A stretch of 64,000 bases of DNA from NCBI GenBank assembly GCA_026315105.1, contig CM048744.1, positions 660,055,676 to 660,119,675 on the forward strand. The letters are read 5' to 3'. A program made the translations under genes and the position numbers. Positions 62,885 to 64,000 of this stretch are shown here, one piece after another (within the stretch, counting starts at the first letter, position 1; every line of letters begins with the position of its first letter). Source of the stretch: Locusta migratoria (lineage: Eukaryota; Arthropoda; Insecta; Orthoptera; Acrididae). The notes under the pieces are model-generated. The model did not search any database. It worked only from the letters and a program-made list of their open reading frames with translations, and was not told where the DNA came from.

Positions 62885-64000
62885 AAACAGGGGTACATAA
62901 TCAGTGCATAACATAAAGGTACATTACATTCGATCTGACATAAGATTGTAAACGTCTTTTTAGCAGGTTTTATACTGTCTCAAACTTTGAGTTAATATAA
63001 CTTCAAATACAAAATAATAATTACTCTATGACAATATTACTAACTCTTTGGATTTTCACCTTTGCCATTTAATGCAAAATATGGAACTTGGAACGACAGT
63101 ATGCCCCTAGTGGAGAACGAGCAAACCATAGTGGCATGAACAGTCAAGGAAGCGACACTAGTGCCCAAGTGGCAACAATGCAGTAGCAGACGAATGGCTC
63201 AATAAAAACAGAGAACTTGCTATTTTAATGCTGTTCTTCCCATATTTCCTAGTCACTAAATGTAGTGGTGAATTTTCCAATACAATGAGCAAATTCAATT
63301 GAAACTGCCTACCAAAACATTCAAATACACATCAGTCGATACAGTAATGGACAAAGAACAACTTGTCAGTTATCCAACTGAATTTTCGTTCTCACTGGAA
63401 TTATATGAATGCCACCACAGCACAATTGTGGAATGGAAACAGACTGACCATCAAAAACCTGAGACCAAATTTAATTGAAAAAACAATAACTGGTGGCAGA
63501 TTCAAAGGCAAAATGTACTAATGCATAACACTGACTTCCAACAATTTACAATCCAAATTCAAAAGGCTCCATTTCATTTTGCTTCTTGCCTTTACTATTA
63601 CCATCAACAAAACAAGGCCAGTCGTTGATTATTACTGGCTTACTGCATGTGGCTTTCTCACCGAGTCAGCACACCAAAAAAATTGTACAAATTTTCCATT
63701 TAGTTACACATGAACAACTATTACATCAATTTGATTTAAGAGGTTTGCCAAGTGTTGCTAACTAATGGTTTATTTCTGAATTTCCAGTCAAGGTGATCAA
63801 TCCATTTTTATGTACAAACAGAATCATAAATTCGACTTTAAAACTGAGAAGGTATCATCCATTAAACTAACAATATTCAAAACTACTTATCACATCTGCC
63901 CATTGAAATGAACAAAGTGGTTCTAATCTGTTTCACCATAGTCCTTCAGCTAGAAAAATGTAATGTCTTCTTGTGCATCAAAGTGTATACCACATAATGA
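62885..64000. other. no recognisable feature
   Basis: Presumably gcl intron or 5' flank. No exon coding the missing start of the BTB domain was found on the minus strand. Confidence 0.4.

Noticed and set aside
1..64000. CRISPR array, operon or prokaryotic defence system
   Set aside because: Direct repeats with regular unique spacers are absent, and the only host gene is a spliced insect gene.

Overview
The window looks like one piece of a large, repeat-rich insect genome. The tRNA-derived SINE families, the Penelope-like, CR1-like and Tc1/mariner copies, and the very long introns resemble what is seen in grasshoppers and locusts (Acrididae, Schistocerca-like). That placement is inferred from repeat style and intron size, not from a search. 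There is no bacterial, viral or organellar backbone, no CRISPR array and no convincing intact structural RNA gene.

One host gene runs through the window on the minus strand: the insect orthologue of germ cell-less (gcl/GMCL1), a BTB-BACK protein. I could place eight consecutive exons (49,793 down to 2,117). Every intron has GT and AG ends, and every junction phase fits its partner. Together they give 426 residues from the middle of the BTB domain to the natural stop. The N-terminal part (nuclear-targeting region and start of BTB, roughly 90-100 residues by comparison with relatives) was not found and probably lies beyond 64,000. Introns range from 94 bp to 15.8 kb.

Almost everything else is transposable-element debris in the gcl introns and flanks. 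From low to high coordinates: a foldback element beside the last exon (2.4-3.4 kb), a Tc1-like remnant (3.5-4.1), a decayed LTR pair (4.8-5.8), SINEs (7.8, 9.7), a long foldback element (10.6-11.5), a Ty3/gypsy pol scrap (11.9-12.3), Penelope-like pieces (12.9-14.1 and 19.0-19.3), a mariner with both ends (16.0-17.3), a LINE reverse transcriptase with FADD (20-21.5), a SINE (24.6), a LINE scrap (25.0-25.6), a tiny near-perfect palindrome (25.7), a Tigger-like tail (26.2-26.7), a second mariner scrap (28.0-28.7), a Tc1-like element (31.2-32.4), an internally deleted mariner (33.5-34.1), palindromic repeats (35.2, 36.8, 38.7), an I/jockey-group LINE (39.6-42.2), a CR1-like LINE (42.9-44.7), a TIR element (45.6-46.9), a SINE with a microsatellite (47.3), a foldback element (47.5-48.1), a tandem repeat with a purine tract (48.2-48.7), a second copy of the 20-kb LINE (51-52.6), SINEs (54.4, 54.8), an old LTR retrotransposon nested in a SINE (55.0-59.8), an inverted copy of the 48-kb tandem/purine repeat (61.6-62.2) and a large palindrome (62.3-62.7).

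The most interesting signal is not a gene. A small hairpin module recurs in several unrelated repeats: CTGANGA, one nucleotide, an inverted pair, then G/A-AAA. In one class an AATAAA follows 12-17 nt later. In another class it sits inside palindromic, Penelope-style repeats. It resembles, but does not exactly match, a hammerhead-ribozyme core. A second noteworthy point is a possible in-frame alternative splice choice at the BTB exon junction of gcl.
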